A stretch of 64,000 bases of DNA from Alloboseaceae bacterium BT-24-1 (GTDB taxonomy: Bacteria > Pseudomonadota > Alphaproteobacteria > Rhizobiales > Beijerinckiaceae), in assembly GCA_025846845.1 (NCBI GenBank), contig JAOYTL010000016.1, forward strand, positions 1-64,000. Reading direction: 5' to 3'. The notes under the pieces were generated by a model. That model saw only the letters and a program-made list of their open reading frames with translations, did no database searches and was not told the origin of the DNA. The number at the start of each line of letters is the position of its first letter. Within the stretch, counting starts at the first letter, position 1. The translations under genes and the position numbers were made by a program. Shown in pieces: positions 7,545 to 15,787 of this stretch.

Positions 7545-7913
7545 CGGACATCCTCCTGTTCGTGAATGGGTGTGCTTAGGGAACGCGCGGGCGCCGGAAT
7601 TGTTCGGCGGCATGCGGTCACAGTTTGCCCCGCGCGCGCACCTCAGAGGGCCAGCTGACAGCCTCGACGCCAGCACTCCAGGCGATCGGCGGCGGTGTTC
7701 AGCCGTGGCAATCCTGGCGCAATCAACGATCTTTACAGTGCGCAGATGGGCCGGGCGGAACGCCAGCATGGCTTCGCCCCAAGCTGACATGCGATCGATC
7801 GGAGCTTTGGAATGCGTTACTGCGGCCGGCCGGAAAGAATAGCGATAGCGTCCCGTCGAAGCTGGCCGGGGTTTCTCCTCGTTCCTGCCTCCCCGATCGA
7901 TGTGCCTGATCAG
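7545..7913. other. Intergenic region between csbD and the MipA gene
   Basis: 369 bases with no convincing gene. On the plus strand at 7580-7604, GGAAC-N17-GTT resembles the general-stress sigma (EcfG/sigma-EcfG) promoter pattern of alphaproteobacteria, pointing towards the MipA gene about 310 nt away. Short patches GCGATCGATCGG near 7792 and GCCGGCCGG near 7834 are self-complementary. No Shine-Dalgarno-preceded small ORF stands out. Confidence 0.4.
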
Positions 7914-8843
7914 ATGCCGGCCGGATTCGCCGCCAGTGCCAGGTCGAGGCGGCGGCGATTTGGCGGCCGGGTCCGGATGGCGGGTTTTGCGATCGTGTTC
8001 CCGATGTCGGCGGCCTCGGCTGCGGAACTGGCCAGGCCGACCGCCCAGGCCATCCCGGATACCGCGCTGAAAAAGCCCGACTGGACGGTCGAGCTCGGTG
8101 CGTTCGGCCTGTTCTCTCCGAAGTTCTTTGGCGCCAAGGACTCCAAATTCTCTGCGCTTCCCTATGTCTCCATCAAATACAGGGATATCGCCTTTGCCTC
8201 CATCGACAAGGGCATCAGCGTAAACCTCTTCTCGGCGAATGGCTTCACGGCGGGCGCGTTCGTGAATCTTCGGCCGGGGCGCGAGGTGAAGGACAGCAGG
8301 CGCTATCTGACCGGCCTCGGCGACATCGATCCTGCTCTCGCCGCAGGAGCATTCGTCAAATACGACTTCGGGCGGTTCTTCTCGACGCAGGTCACGCTCA
8401 GCAAAGGCATCGCCTCGTTCGGCGACAACAAGAACAAGATCAATGCTTTGGGGATTCTGGAGAAGAGCAAGGGCAATCTCGGCACGCGCATCGACTGGAG
8501 CGCCGATGCGCGGATGCCGCTCTTCGATAATCGGCTGCATCTGTCGATCGGGCCCCGCGTCAGCTTCTTCGACAAGGAATATGCGGAATCCGCCTACGGG
8601 ATCACGGCCAACCAGGCGCTGGCATCCGGCTACCGGCCCTACAAGGCGAAAAGCGGTATCAGCGAAGTCGGCGTCGGCGGCAGTGCCCGCTACCGCATCA
8701 ACGAAAACCTCTCCGCCACGGCCTTCGGCAGCTATACAAGGATCGTCGGCGATGCCGCCAAGTCGCCGTTGGTGACGGGCCCCGGCGGCTCGAAGGACCA
8801 GTTCAAGGCAGGCCTCGGGCTGACCTATCAGTTCGGCCTTTAA
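7914..8843 (+). CDS. MipA/OmpV-family outer-membrane protein
   Basis: About 309 residues: an Arg-rich n-region (SRRRRFGGRVR), a hydrophobic stretch ending PMSAASAAE, then an outer-membrane barrel of amphipathic strands ending in a terminal aromatic/Leu pattern (LGLTYQFGL). The region PDWTVELGAFGLFSPKFFGAKD fits the MipA/OmpV N-terminal strand (family recall). Members are barrel proteins; E. coli MipA bridges MltA and PBP1B. Starts at 7914 or 7977 are both possible. 7914 gives a fuller n-region, and neither has a strong Shine-Dalgarno. It stands alone between spacers. Confidence 0.8.
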   Translation: MPAGFAASARSRRRRFGGRVRMAGFAIVFPMSAASAAELARPTAQAIPDTALKKPDWTVELGAFGLFSPKFFGAKDSKFSALPYVSIKYRDIAFASIDKGISVNLFSANGFTAGAFVNLRPGREVKDSRRYLTGLGDIDPALAAGAFVKYDFGRFFSTQVTLSKGIASFGDNKNKINALGILEKSKGNLGTRIDWSADARMPLFDNRLHLSIGPRVSFFDKEYAESAYGITANQALASGYRPYKAKSGISEVGVGGSARYRINENLSATAFGSYTRIVGDAAKSPLVTGPGGSKDQFKAGLGLTYQFGL

Positions 8844-9037
8844 AGCCTGAGGCGAGGCCTGGTCACGACCAGTCGCGTCGAGAACGCGCGAAGGCGGCAG
8901 CGGGAACAGCGCCGCCTTCAGGGGCAAAACTTGCCAGAACGGCAAAATCGGCCGTCCGCTAAAATGCGAGTCAACGTCGTAGCGATCGGCACATCGCCTG
9001 TGACCTAGAGGAGCGCCATCAACGCCCAGAACAGGCC

Positions 9038-9319
9038 ATGACATATTCATCGCAAGACATCTCGAACGCCCTTCTCCGGATCAAGGAAGACGGGTTCGTC
9101 CTCGACAATGACGCCTTCGGTTATGCCGCGATCAGATGGGACATGCGCAGGCTGAGGCGCGACCTGCGTGAGGCAGGTTATGTCGGCGCCGAGCTCGCCC
9201 AGGGCCGGATGACGAACGAGGGCGAGGATATCTGCTGGCTCTACGATCCCGCGACGGTCGGCAAGGACAAGGTCGACCGCCTCGCAGCAGCGCGGCACTC
9301 GGCGCTCTACGGCGAATAG
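9038..9319 (+). CDS. Hypothetical protein, 93 residues
   Basis: A charged alpha-helical soluble protein (MTYSSQDISNALLRIKEDGF, later RWDMRRLRRDLREAGYVGAEL and EDICWLYDPATVG). No TM segment, signal peptide or known catalytic motif seen. Composition is protein-like and unlike frame shadows. A purine-rich GAGGAG lies about 20 nt upstream, so the start is moderately sure. It marks the left side of a patch of accessory genes. Confidence 0.65.
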   Translation: MTYSSQDISNALLRIKEDGFVLDNDAFGYAAIRWDMRRLRRDLREAGYVGAELAQGRMTNEGEDICWLYDPATVGKDKVDRLAAARHSALYGE

Positions 9320-9399
9320 CCGCCTGGAGCCGACGAGCCTTGCCAACGCAACCAGCTATGGCACCTCGAGATCGGTCGAAGCCCGGCGTAAGCTCGCGC

Positions 9400-9591
9400 C
9401 TACCGTCCCTGCTGTGCCCGGCAGGGCGGAGCAACGCCCTGTTCGAGAGCTTCCGCTTGCGCCTCATACGCGCTCGCCATCGCCGTCAGGCGGGCCGCGG
9501 CCTCATGATCGCAGGCCGTCACGGCCCAACGGCGGCACTTGAACGCTTTCACACGCAAGTCCTGAGCCTGTCGCATTCTGTCGTGGTCCAT
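9400..9591 (-). CDS. Small hypothetical protein, 63 residues
   Basis: A short helical protein running MDHDRMRQAQDLRVKAFKCR then RWAVTACDHEAAARLTAMAS and AYEAQAEALEQG. The pattern of A.D.EA..RL..MA..YEAQAEALE resembles the many small rhizobial proteins of about 60-70 residues that end in such a helix. Their function is unknown. GGAG sits 8 nt before the ATG at 9591. It begins back to back with a possible plus-strand ORF at 9590. Confidence 0.6.
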   Translation of the reverse strand: MDHDRMRQAQDLRVKAFKCRRWAVTACDHEAAARLTAMASAYEAQAEALEQGVAPPCRAQQGR

Positions 9592-9760
9592 GAGGGGCGC
9601 TCCAGCACAGCAGATCGCCATGCACCTTGCGGCCGTCAGGGCGGAAAACGCTGCGGCTGGTTGGAGCAATTACGAGAGCCAGAGCAATTTGGATGCGCCC
9701 GCCTTCGAGTGCTGGCGTGTGAATGGACAGATCGAACGCGGAAGCACCCAGCAACCCTGA
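9590..9760 (+). CDS. Possible small protein, 56 residues
   Basis: An open frame whose residues look genuine (AAGWSNYESQSNLDAPAFEC, then WRVNGQIERG), rich in W, Y, F, N and E rather than the A/R/P/G of shadow frames. It ends just before the methyltransferase remnant. No clear Shine-Dalgarno is present; an internal ATG at 9620 is the alternative start. It may also be the leftover of a larger gene deleted upstream. Confidence 0.35.
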   Translation: MRGAPAQQIAMHLAAVRAENAAAGWSNYESQSNLDAPAFECWRVNGQIERGSTQQP

Positions 9761-9761
9761 T

Positions 9762-10123
9762 ACCTAAGGCCGTGCGCGAGCGACTCGCCGGCGTCTGGGT
9801 CGACAGCTTGCCTTGCCAGGAATTCATCCGGCGCTGGGACCGGCCGGGCACGCTGTTCTATCTCGACCCGCCCTATTGGGGCACCGAGCACTATTATGGT
9901 CGGGGATTATTCGGCCGAGAGCAGTTCGCAGAGCTCAGCGCCGCTTTACAGCAGGTTGAAGGCCGTTTCATCCTCTCGCTCAAAGACATACCCGAAGTGC
10001 GCGAGCTCTTCTCCTGGGCCTCGATCGAGACGGTAGCTTAGCTACAAGGCGGGCGGAGCGGAACATACGAAGCGGGTGCGGGAGGTGGTGGTCTCCGATC
10101 AGATGGCGAAGGGGGGACTATGA
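9762..10123 (+). pseudogene. Remnant of D12-class (Dam-like) DNA adenine methyltransferase
   Basis: The C-terminal half of an N6-adenine methyltransferase: RERLAGVWVDSLP, RPGTLFYLDPPYWG (catalytic DPPY motif), YYGRGLFGREQF, GRFILSLKDIPEVRELF. The N-terminal half with the AdoMet FxGxG motif is absent. The reading frame breaks at TAG 10039-10041 and resumes in the +1 frame from 10043 as YKAGGAEHTKRVREVVVSD, the expected C-terminus, stopping at TGA 10121-10123. It is therefore truncated and frameshifted. The restored stop overlaps the next gene's ATG (ATGA), a relic of translational coupling. Confidence 0.85.
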
Positions 10124-10611
10124 TTGGCGCAGTCGTGTGGGGGCCGTTCGTAGCGGCTGCTGCTGCTTTGTCTGGGGTTTGGCTTCAAAGCTACCTGACT
10201 CGACGCCAGACCTTCGGCAGTCGCCTATGGGATCTCCAGCGCGAGGCCTATGGAGACATCCTGGCTGGAATGGCGGAGGCCGAGCATCACATTGCTGACG
10301 TGCTGTTTGCCATGGAGACGTTGACCGCGGCCGACCTTTACCCTGCGACTGGCCAGAGCGGTGAGTTGGCAAAACTGCTCGAACGATATGGTGAATCAGC
10401 GGGCGGGGTGAGGCGCCGGGCCGCTCGCGATCGTCTGATCCTCCCGGCCGCATTCGTCCAGATCTACGACGAATTCGCCGAACTATGCCGCAAGCTCGAC
10501 GTTGACACGAGCCTGACGGCCGACCGCGCGTCACAACTCAAAAACCTGATCAGCTCATACCGAGTGCGGCTAGAAGTGGCCGCGAGGGCCGACCTGAAGC
10601 GTGATCTGTAG
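10120..10611 (+). CDS. Membrane-anchored hypothetical protein, 163 residues
   Basis: The N-terminus is one hydrophobic segment (IGAVVWGPFVAAAAALSGVW) followed by LQSYLTRRQ, then a helical cytoplasmic-looking domain rich in Glu, Leu and Arg (RLWDLQREAYGDILAGMAEA ... LIPAAF-like ... DEFAELCRKLDVD). This looks like a signal anchor with a coiled-coil body. The ATG overlaps the restored stop of the methyltransferase remnant by 4 nt. No family recognised. Context suggests it belongs to the same accessory cassette as the HEPN gene downstream. Confidence 0.72.
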   Translation: MIGAVVWGPFVAAAAALSGVWLQSYLTRRQTFGSRLWDLQREAYGDILAGMAEAEHHIADVLFAMETLTAADLYPATGQSGELAKLLERYGESAGGVRRRAARDRLILPAAFVQIYDEFAELCRKLDVDTSLTADRASQLKNLISSYRVRLEVAARADLKRDL

Positions 10612-10629
10612 GGCAATGAGGGAAAATCG

Positions 10630-10728
10630 ATGTCGGACCTGTCGAATCTCACGCTCGACGTGGTCGATATCATGCAGATGGCTGTGACGGACGAGGCTGA
10701 GGCAAGCAATGCTCGCTATTCATCCTGA
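10630..10728 (+). CDS. Very small ORF, 32 residues, in the cassette
   Basis: MSDLSNLTLDVVDIMQMAV then TDEAEASNARYSS. It starts 18 nt after the stop of the 163-residue protein, with GAGGG 7 nt upstream of ATG, a good ribosome site. Its end overlaps the start of the HEPN gene by 20 nt. It is acidic and could be a leader that couples translation, a fragment, or a small antidote-like protein. None of these can be decided from sequence. Confidence 0.45.
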   Translation: MSDLSNLTLDVVDIMQMAVTDEAEASNARYSS

Positions 10729-12019
10729 GCTTCGCAAAGCTCTAACAGAGGAGCTCGCCAAATTGCTCCCCCTCTTGGTCGTTCAAGGGGGAGCCGTCCT
10801 GACTTATGAGGCTCGGGCAACGCTCAGCCCGGTGGACCGACTTCTACCCGTGGCACACAAGGTCAAACCCGGCGGCGACCCTAGCCGCAATATCAAGCCG
10901 ACATTGGTCGCCATCATTGACGACCATCCCGTGGCGGACTTTGCCCATGAATATGTCAGCCTTCTCTTAGGCAGGTACGTGACTCAGGACGCATTGTCGC
11001 TGCCGGAAAAAGCCATCGCCGAAGTGCTCCCTGATTTCGACGCACGTCAGCTGGCAGCGAACATTTTGGAAGCCCTTGTTGAGCTTCCTTTCAAGTACAC
11101 GTTTTCGATTCCGCTCAATGCCGCGCTGGGCGCTCTCATCCCTGACGGCGAGGATGCCATTTCGATCAATGATAGAATGCGCCTTGTGCGGGTGACGAGC
11201 GACTTTTGGGAGAGATTTCCGGAAACCGAACCAACCGCTGTCCGCCGCATCGCCGACGTATTCGCCGATGCCAGTTACCGGCCGATGGCACTTGAGACGG
11301 CCGTCTTGCAGATCGACGCCGACGGATTCGCGACCCGGTTTGGTGCTACAGCCACCGTGACGGATGCTCTGTTGTTGGCGAAAGCGTTTTTTGGCCTTTG
11401 CGTCGCACTTGGCATTTTAGTTCCCTCATACGGGATCAGCTTTGACATGCGCCGCGAAGCGATGAGCTTCCATCGGACTTCGCCTCCCGAACTCGTGGGT
11501 CGGCGAGCCTTCGATCATGATGCCGGCCGCTATCTGGCGGGCTTAACCGTTCACAGCAGAGCCAACTCGACTGGTTCCGGAGTCGCACAGCCTTATTTGC
11601 GAACCGCTTTGGAAGCGGTTGGAGTCTGCCTCGGCGCAGGCGAAGAGGCGCGTCGCTTGCGCCTTGCCGGGCGCTGGTTCTTCGATAGCTCCGTGACCAG
11701 TGATGAGGTCACCGCTTTTGTTCAAGCCATGATTGTGATGGAGACGCTACTCGGCGAGGAGGATGCTTCCAGCTGAAACAGCCTCAGCCTCGGAGAGTTG
11801 CTGCGAAACCGATGCGCATATCTCCTTGCTGGTAATCGGACCGAGCGGGAGGAAATACTGGCTAAATTCCCTCGAATTTATCAGGTGCGTTCAGCCATCG
11901 TGCACAATGGGCACCACCGGCTATCTGCGTCCGAGCGCGAACTGCTCTATGAGCTGCGGTACTACTGCGCTCTTGTCATAAGGGCCGAGGGAAAGCTGCT
12001 TGCACGATCCGGGGCCTAG
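10709..12019 (+). pseudogene. Apea-like HEPN protein interrupted by an in-frame TGA
   Basis: The frame is open for 355 codons to TGA 11774-11776, then stays open in the same frame for another 81 codons to 12019. The continuation (NSLSLGELLRNRCAYLL, IYQVRSAIVHNGHHRLSASE) is the conserved C-terminus of Apea-like HEPN proteins. It includes the HEPN R-x4-H motif (RSAIVH), which lies beyond the stop. Full length with readthrough is 436 residues. HEPN domains are commonly RNases in toxin or abortive-infection systems (family knowledge). As read, the product loses the catalytic motif. Codon use is less GC-rich than neighbours, which suggests acquisition. Confidence 0.82.
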
Positions 12020-12096
12020 AGAGCGACCCGCTACAAAACTCGATCTGCTGCCATTTGATCGTTCGCTAAGTGCCATTTGGCTTTTCGCGCTACCCG

Positions 12097-13536
12097 CTAC
12101 GTCTGCCCCGGCCGCAGCTTGTAAAAAACGTGCCGGCCGATCGTGTCCATCTTCTTCAGCTTGCGCGCCCAGTACGGCCGGACATAGTCGGCGTGGTAGT
12201 GGGTCGAGGCGCCGACTTCGGCCAGATAGGTCGTGCCGTCATAGACCTCGCGGGCGATGCGGGTGGCGTCGCGCCAGGGGCCGGGCTCGGTGATGCGCAG
12301 CGACTTGCCCTCGCAGGCGAAGGTGAACTGGCAGGCGAGGTGGCGGCTGGCGTTCTGGTAGACCGCGCCGCAGACCGTGTTCGGATAGAGCCCGCTCTTG
12401 ACCCGGTTGAGCACGACCTGCGCCACCGCGGCGCGGCCCTGCTCACCTTCGGAGCGCGCCTCGAAATACACCGCTTCGGCCAGGCAGCGCTGCTCCTTGG
12501 CCATGTTCTCGGGCGCGATCAGGCTGGTGTAGATTTGCTTCTCGGCGGGATCGACGGTGCGCAGGTCGGTAGTCGTCCCACGCTCCGATTTGGCGACGCG
12601 GCTGCGCGATTTGGGTTCGGCAGCGATCGGAGCCATCTGCATCGGCGTCGCCGAGGTGGCAGCCGCCATACCTGTGGCCGCCGGCGTGCTGGAGGACTGG
12701 CCGAGCGTCGCGGAGACGGTCGGCGTCGAGCCGTCGAGGTTTTCCGGATTTAGTTCGCCATGACGTGGCGAGCCGATGCTTTTCGGCACTGCCGTCGGCG
12801 AGGAATCGGACAGAGCCGGGTCGGTGACGCCTTCGTCGCGCAGGAAGGGCTCGAAGCCGAGCGGCGGCTCGTCCGGGCTTTCCAGCGCGTCGAGCGAGAA
12901 GCCGCCCGAGATCAGCCCCGGTTGGGTGTCGCCGAAGACGACGCTTTCGAGCTCGCCCGGCGGGCCGTTGCGGGTCAGTGTCGGACGCAGGCCGATGAGC
13001 GGGTCGCCCTTGCTGCTGCGATCGACCTGCGGGAAGGCGCTGGCGCTGCGCTTCATGTCCTCGCGCGGCAGGCGCGGATCGATCGCGAATGTCCGCTCGG
13101 GCGTCTCGAAGGAGAGGCGCGCCGGCTGGATCAGGCGGGCATAGGCGCGCTCGGGCAGATGGAAGGCGCTGGCGGCGACGAGAAGAGACGGGCCATCGGC
13201 CAGATCGGAGAGCGGGCCGGGCGCCGTGCGCGCGATCAGCGAGCCCGGCGGGCCAAGGGGCACCGGGTTCTGGCCGGCCGAGGCGGTGAAGGAGACCAGC
13301 ATACCGGCCGAGAGTGCCCAGGGCGCGACCGTCGCCAGCGCCCAGCGCAGACGCTGCCAGCCCACTCGCTTCGATCGCCGACGCAGACGCAACTGACCAG
13401 AGCCCTCATAGCCAAAAAGACGAAAGACGAGAGGCCGCGAACCGCGATGATGCAAATTCGCGACAGTTGGATAATCCCTTGTCAGGGTTGAAAGGGTGTT
13501 AACGCGTCGGCGTCCGCTGTGCTGGATCTCCGCCAA
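12097..13536 (-). CDS. Cell-wall hydrolase with SleB-like domain
   Basis: Up to 479 residues: a basic cytoplasmic N-terminus, one TM anchor near residues 65-87 (WALATVAPWALSAGMLVSF), a Pro/Ser-rich linker of about 250 residues, and a C-terminal hydrolase_2 (SleB) domain. That domain has CLAEAVYFEARSEGEQGRAA (catalytic Glu), VVLNRV, CQFTFACEG and STHYHADYV. It is likely a peptidoglycan amidase or lytic enzyme acting in the periplasm. The start is uncertain, since no strong Shine-Dalgarno is seen. It is divergent from mcd. Confidence 0.87.
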   Translation of the reverse strand: MAEIQHSGRRRVNTLSTLTRDYPTVANLHHRGSRPLVFRLFGYEGSGQLRLRRRSKRVGWQRLRWALATVAPWALSAGMLVSFTASAGQNPVPLGPPGSLIARTAPGPLSDLADGPSLLVAASAFHLPERAYARLIQPARLSFETPERTFAIDPRLPREDMKRSASAFPQVDRSSKGDPLIGLRPTLTRNGPPGELESVVFGDTQPGLISGGFSLDALESPDEPPLGFEPFLRDEGVTDPALSDSSPTAVPKSIGSPRHGELNPENLDGSTPTVSATLGQSSSTPAATGMAAATSATPMQMAPIAAEPKSRSRVAKSERGTTTDLRTVDPAEKQIYTSLIAPENMAKEQRCLAEAVYFEARSEGEQGRAAVAQVVLNRVKSGLYPNTVCGAVYQNASRHLACQFTFACEGKSLRITEPGPWRDATRIAREVYDGTTYLAEVGASTHYHADYVRPYWARKLKKMDTIGRHVFYKLRPGQT

Positions 13537-13598
13537 AAGACGGCTTTCGCGATCGGCGAGATTTCCCTTATGCTGCGCCGCAACAAAGGGAGAGAGAC

Positions 13599-15284
13599 AT
13601 GAATGCCACCGCCCTCAAGGCCGATTCCGAAGCCAATGCCGTCGCGTTGATCGCCGCCGCCTTGCCCGGTTTCGAGGCCTTGCTGGAAGAGGCGGTCGCC
13701 GCCGTCAGGCAGAAGGTATTGGTCGACGGCCGCATCTCCTCGGCCAAGCTGGAGCAGGAGCAGCACGCCGCCCATGGCCTGTCCTGGCTCGCGACCTATG
13801 TGATGGCGCTGCGCGAGCTCAAAGCCTATGGCGAGCGGCTCCAGGCCGAGGATCGCTACGGCGCGATCGAGGACTACGCCATCCGGATCGGCGCCGGCGA
13901 ATATGCCGCCCAGATATTCGGTGGCATCCCGATGAGCCAAAGCGAGATCGTCCGGCTGCCGTCGCTCGGCCTCACGGCCAAGGCCGTCGCCGCCGCCTGC
14001 TCGGATGCGGCCGAGGCCCTGATCGCCGAGGGCAATACGCCGGAGAACCGCGCCCGCTTCGTTGCCCTGTTCAGCCAGAGCCAAGGGCTCGCCAGCGTCG
14101 GCGATCCCGGCCTCGACGAGACGCTGGAAGCGATCCGCTCGGAAATGCGCCGCTTCTGCGAGCAGCAGGTCACGCCGCACGCCCATGAATGGCACCTGCA
14201 GAACGAATACATCCCGATGCCGGTGGTCGAGCAGATGGCCGAGCTCGGCGTCTTCGGCCTGACCATCCCCGAGGAATTCGGCGGCATGGGCCTCAGCAAG
14301 GTCTCGATGTGCGTCGTCTCCGAGGAGCTCTCGCGCGGCTATATCGGCGTCGGCTCGCTCGGCACCCGCTCCGAGATCGCCGCCGAGCTGATCCTGAACG
14401 GGGGCACCGACGAGCAGAAGGCCTATTGGCTGCCGAAGATCGCCTCGGGCGAGATCTTGCCGACGGCCGTCTTCACCGAGCCCAATACCGGCTCCGACCT
14501 TGCCTCGTTGCGCACCAAGGCTGTGAAGGACGGCCAAGGAGACGAAGCTGTCTGGAAGGTCCATGGCAACAAGACCTGGATCACCCACCCCGTGCGCGCC
14601 GACATCATGACGCTCTTGGTGCGCACCGATCCGGATGCGCCGGGCTATCGCGGCCTCTCCATGCTGATCGCCGAGAAGCCGCGTGGCACCGATGCCGACC
14701 CGTTCCCGGTCGAGGGCCTGACCGGCGGCGAGATCGAGGTGCTCGGCTATCGCGGCATGAAGGAATACGAGCTCGCATTCGACGGTTTCGAGGTCAAGGG
14801 AGAAAACCTGCTCGGCGGCGTCGAGGGCCAGGGCTTCAAGCAGCTGATGCAGACCTTCGAGGCCGCCCGCATCCAGACCGCGGCGCGCGCGCTCGGCGTC
14901 GCGCAATGCGCCTTTGACCTTGGCCTGCGCTATGCCCAGGAGCGCATCCAGTTCGGCAAGCCATTGATCGCCTTCCCGCGTGTCGCCGACAAGCTCGCCA
15001 TGATGGCGGCCGAACTCGTCATCGCCCGCCAGCTCACCTATTTCGCCGCCCGCGAGAAGGACGCCGGCCGCCGCTGCGACCTCGAAGCCGGCATGGCCAA
15101 GCTATTGGGCGCCCGCGTCGCCTGGGCGGCGGCCGACAATGCGCTGCAGATCCATGGCGGCAACGGCTTTGCGCTGGAATATCCGGTCAGCCGCGTGCTC
15201 TGCGACGCCCGCATCCTCAACATCTTCGAGGGCGCGGCCGAGATCCAGGCGCAGGTGATCGCGCGGCGGCTGGTCGAGGGGTGA
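13599..15284 (+). CDS. mcd: (2S)-methylsuccinyl-CoA dehydrogenase
   Basis: 561 residues. The C-terminal 400 or so are a flavin acyl-CoA dehydrogenase: FTEPNTGSDLAS flavin/substrate loop, KTWITHPVRADIMTLLVRT, QFGKPLIAFPRVADKLA, QIHGGNGFALEYPVSRVLCD. The extra N-terminal 150 or so residues are helical, as in Mcd of the ethylmalonyl-CoA pathway (about 550 residues), which oxidises methylsuccinyl-CoA to mesaconyl-CoA during acetyl-CoA assimilation. Ordinary acyl-CoA dehydrogenases are about 380 residues. AAAGGGAGAGAG precedes the ATG. The other pathway genes are outside the window. Confidence 0.83.
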   Translation: MNATALKADSEANAVALIAAALPGFEALLEEAVAAVRQKVLVDGRISSAKLEQEQHAAHGLSWLATYVMALRELKAYGERLQAEDRYGAIEDYAIRIGAGEYAAQIFGGIPMSQSEIVRLPSLGLTAKAVAAACSDAAEALIAEGNTPENRARFVALFSQSQGLASVGDPGLDETLEAIRSEMRRFCEQQVTPHAHEWHLQNEYIPMPVVEQMAELGVFGLTIPEEFGGMGLSKVSMCVVSEELSRGYIGVGSLGTRSEIAAELILNGGTDEQKAYWLPKIASGEILPTAVFTEPNTGSDLASLRTKAVKDGQGDEAVWKVHGNKTWITHPVRADIMTLLVRTDPDAPGYRGLSMLIAEKPRGTDADPFPVEGLTGGEIEVLGYRGMKEYELAFDGFEVKGENLLGGVEGQGFKQLMQTFEAARIQTAARALGVAQCAFDLGLRYAQERIQFGKPLIAFPRVADKLAMMAAELVIARQLTYFAAREKDAGRRCDLEAGMAKLLGARVAWAAADNALQIHGGNGFALEYPVSRVLCDARILNIFEGAAEIQAQVIARRLVEG

Positions 15285-15293
15285 GGGGAGGCT

Positions 15294-15623
15294 TTACCCC
15301 TCATCGTCGGCGTCACCGCCGACCAGGAGATGTCTAATGACCTTCGGCACCGGATAGCCGTAGCCATCGCCGGGCTCCAGCCATCTCAGCCTGCCAGATC
15401 GATGGAAATCACTGGTGTAGAGGTCGGTACCAATAGCCTTCAGCGCCAGTAGCGTCGCCTGTGTGGCGTCAACGCCGTAGCCGTAGCCGTGGCGAAGGCC
15501 GTCCGGCCAGCCGATTTCATAGGCACAGGACCAGTCGCGCTCGCCTTTGCGTGGGGACTGAACAGCGATCGGAACTGCGATGTCGCCGTTGTCACCAGCA
15601 TAGATCAACGTTCTGCGTATCAT
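15294..15623 (-). CDS. DUF6968-like hypothetical protein
   Basis: 109 residues beginning MIRRTLIYAGDNGDIAVPI and containing WSCAYEIGWPDG, VDATQATLLALKAIGTDLY, GRLRWLEPGDGYGYPVPKVI. This matches the small rhizobial family of about 100 residues that I recall as DUF6968, function unknown. The frame is also open upstream to ATG 15791, which overlaps the preceding stop as ATGA. A 165-residue form coupled to the upstream gene is therefore possible, but the family N-terminus fits 15623. Confidence 0.65.
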   Translation of the reverse strand: MIRRTLIYAGDNGDIAVPIAVQSPRKGERDWSCAYEIGWPDGLRHGYGYGVDATQATLLALKAIGTDLYTSDFHRSGRLRWLEPGDGYGYPVPKVIRHLLVGGDADDEG

Positions 15624-15787
15624 CGTATCGCTCGCGTCAGTAATTGAATGGTGGAATCTGTTGGCGCGCGAGGCACGCGGCATATCGCTGATAAGCCTGA
15701 TCGTAGCACGACCGTAGGCCAACCATTCGGCATTGAAAGATGTCGCGATCGAATTGGGCTTCGCAAATGCGCGAAGCGCGCGGCTGG

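Noticed and set aside
7545..9050. Continuous minus-strand reading frame upstream of csbD
   Set aside because: The open frame is antisense to the MipA gene and lacks protein-like features. The CsbD protein begins at its own strong ribosome site at 7544.
9340..9760. N-terminal half of the methyltransferase upstream of the remnant
   Set aside because: No FxGxG-type AdoMet motif or other D12 N-terminal signature appears in any plus-strand frame here. The region holds a minus-strand small gene and a short unrelated frame instead.
11774..11776. Selenocysteine at the in-frame TGA of the HEPN gene
   Set aside because: No SECIS-like hairpin is evident just after the TGA and the family is not known to contain selenocysteine. 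A nonsense mutation is simpler.
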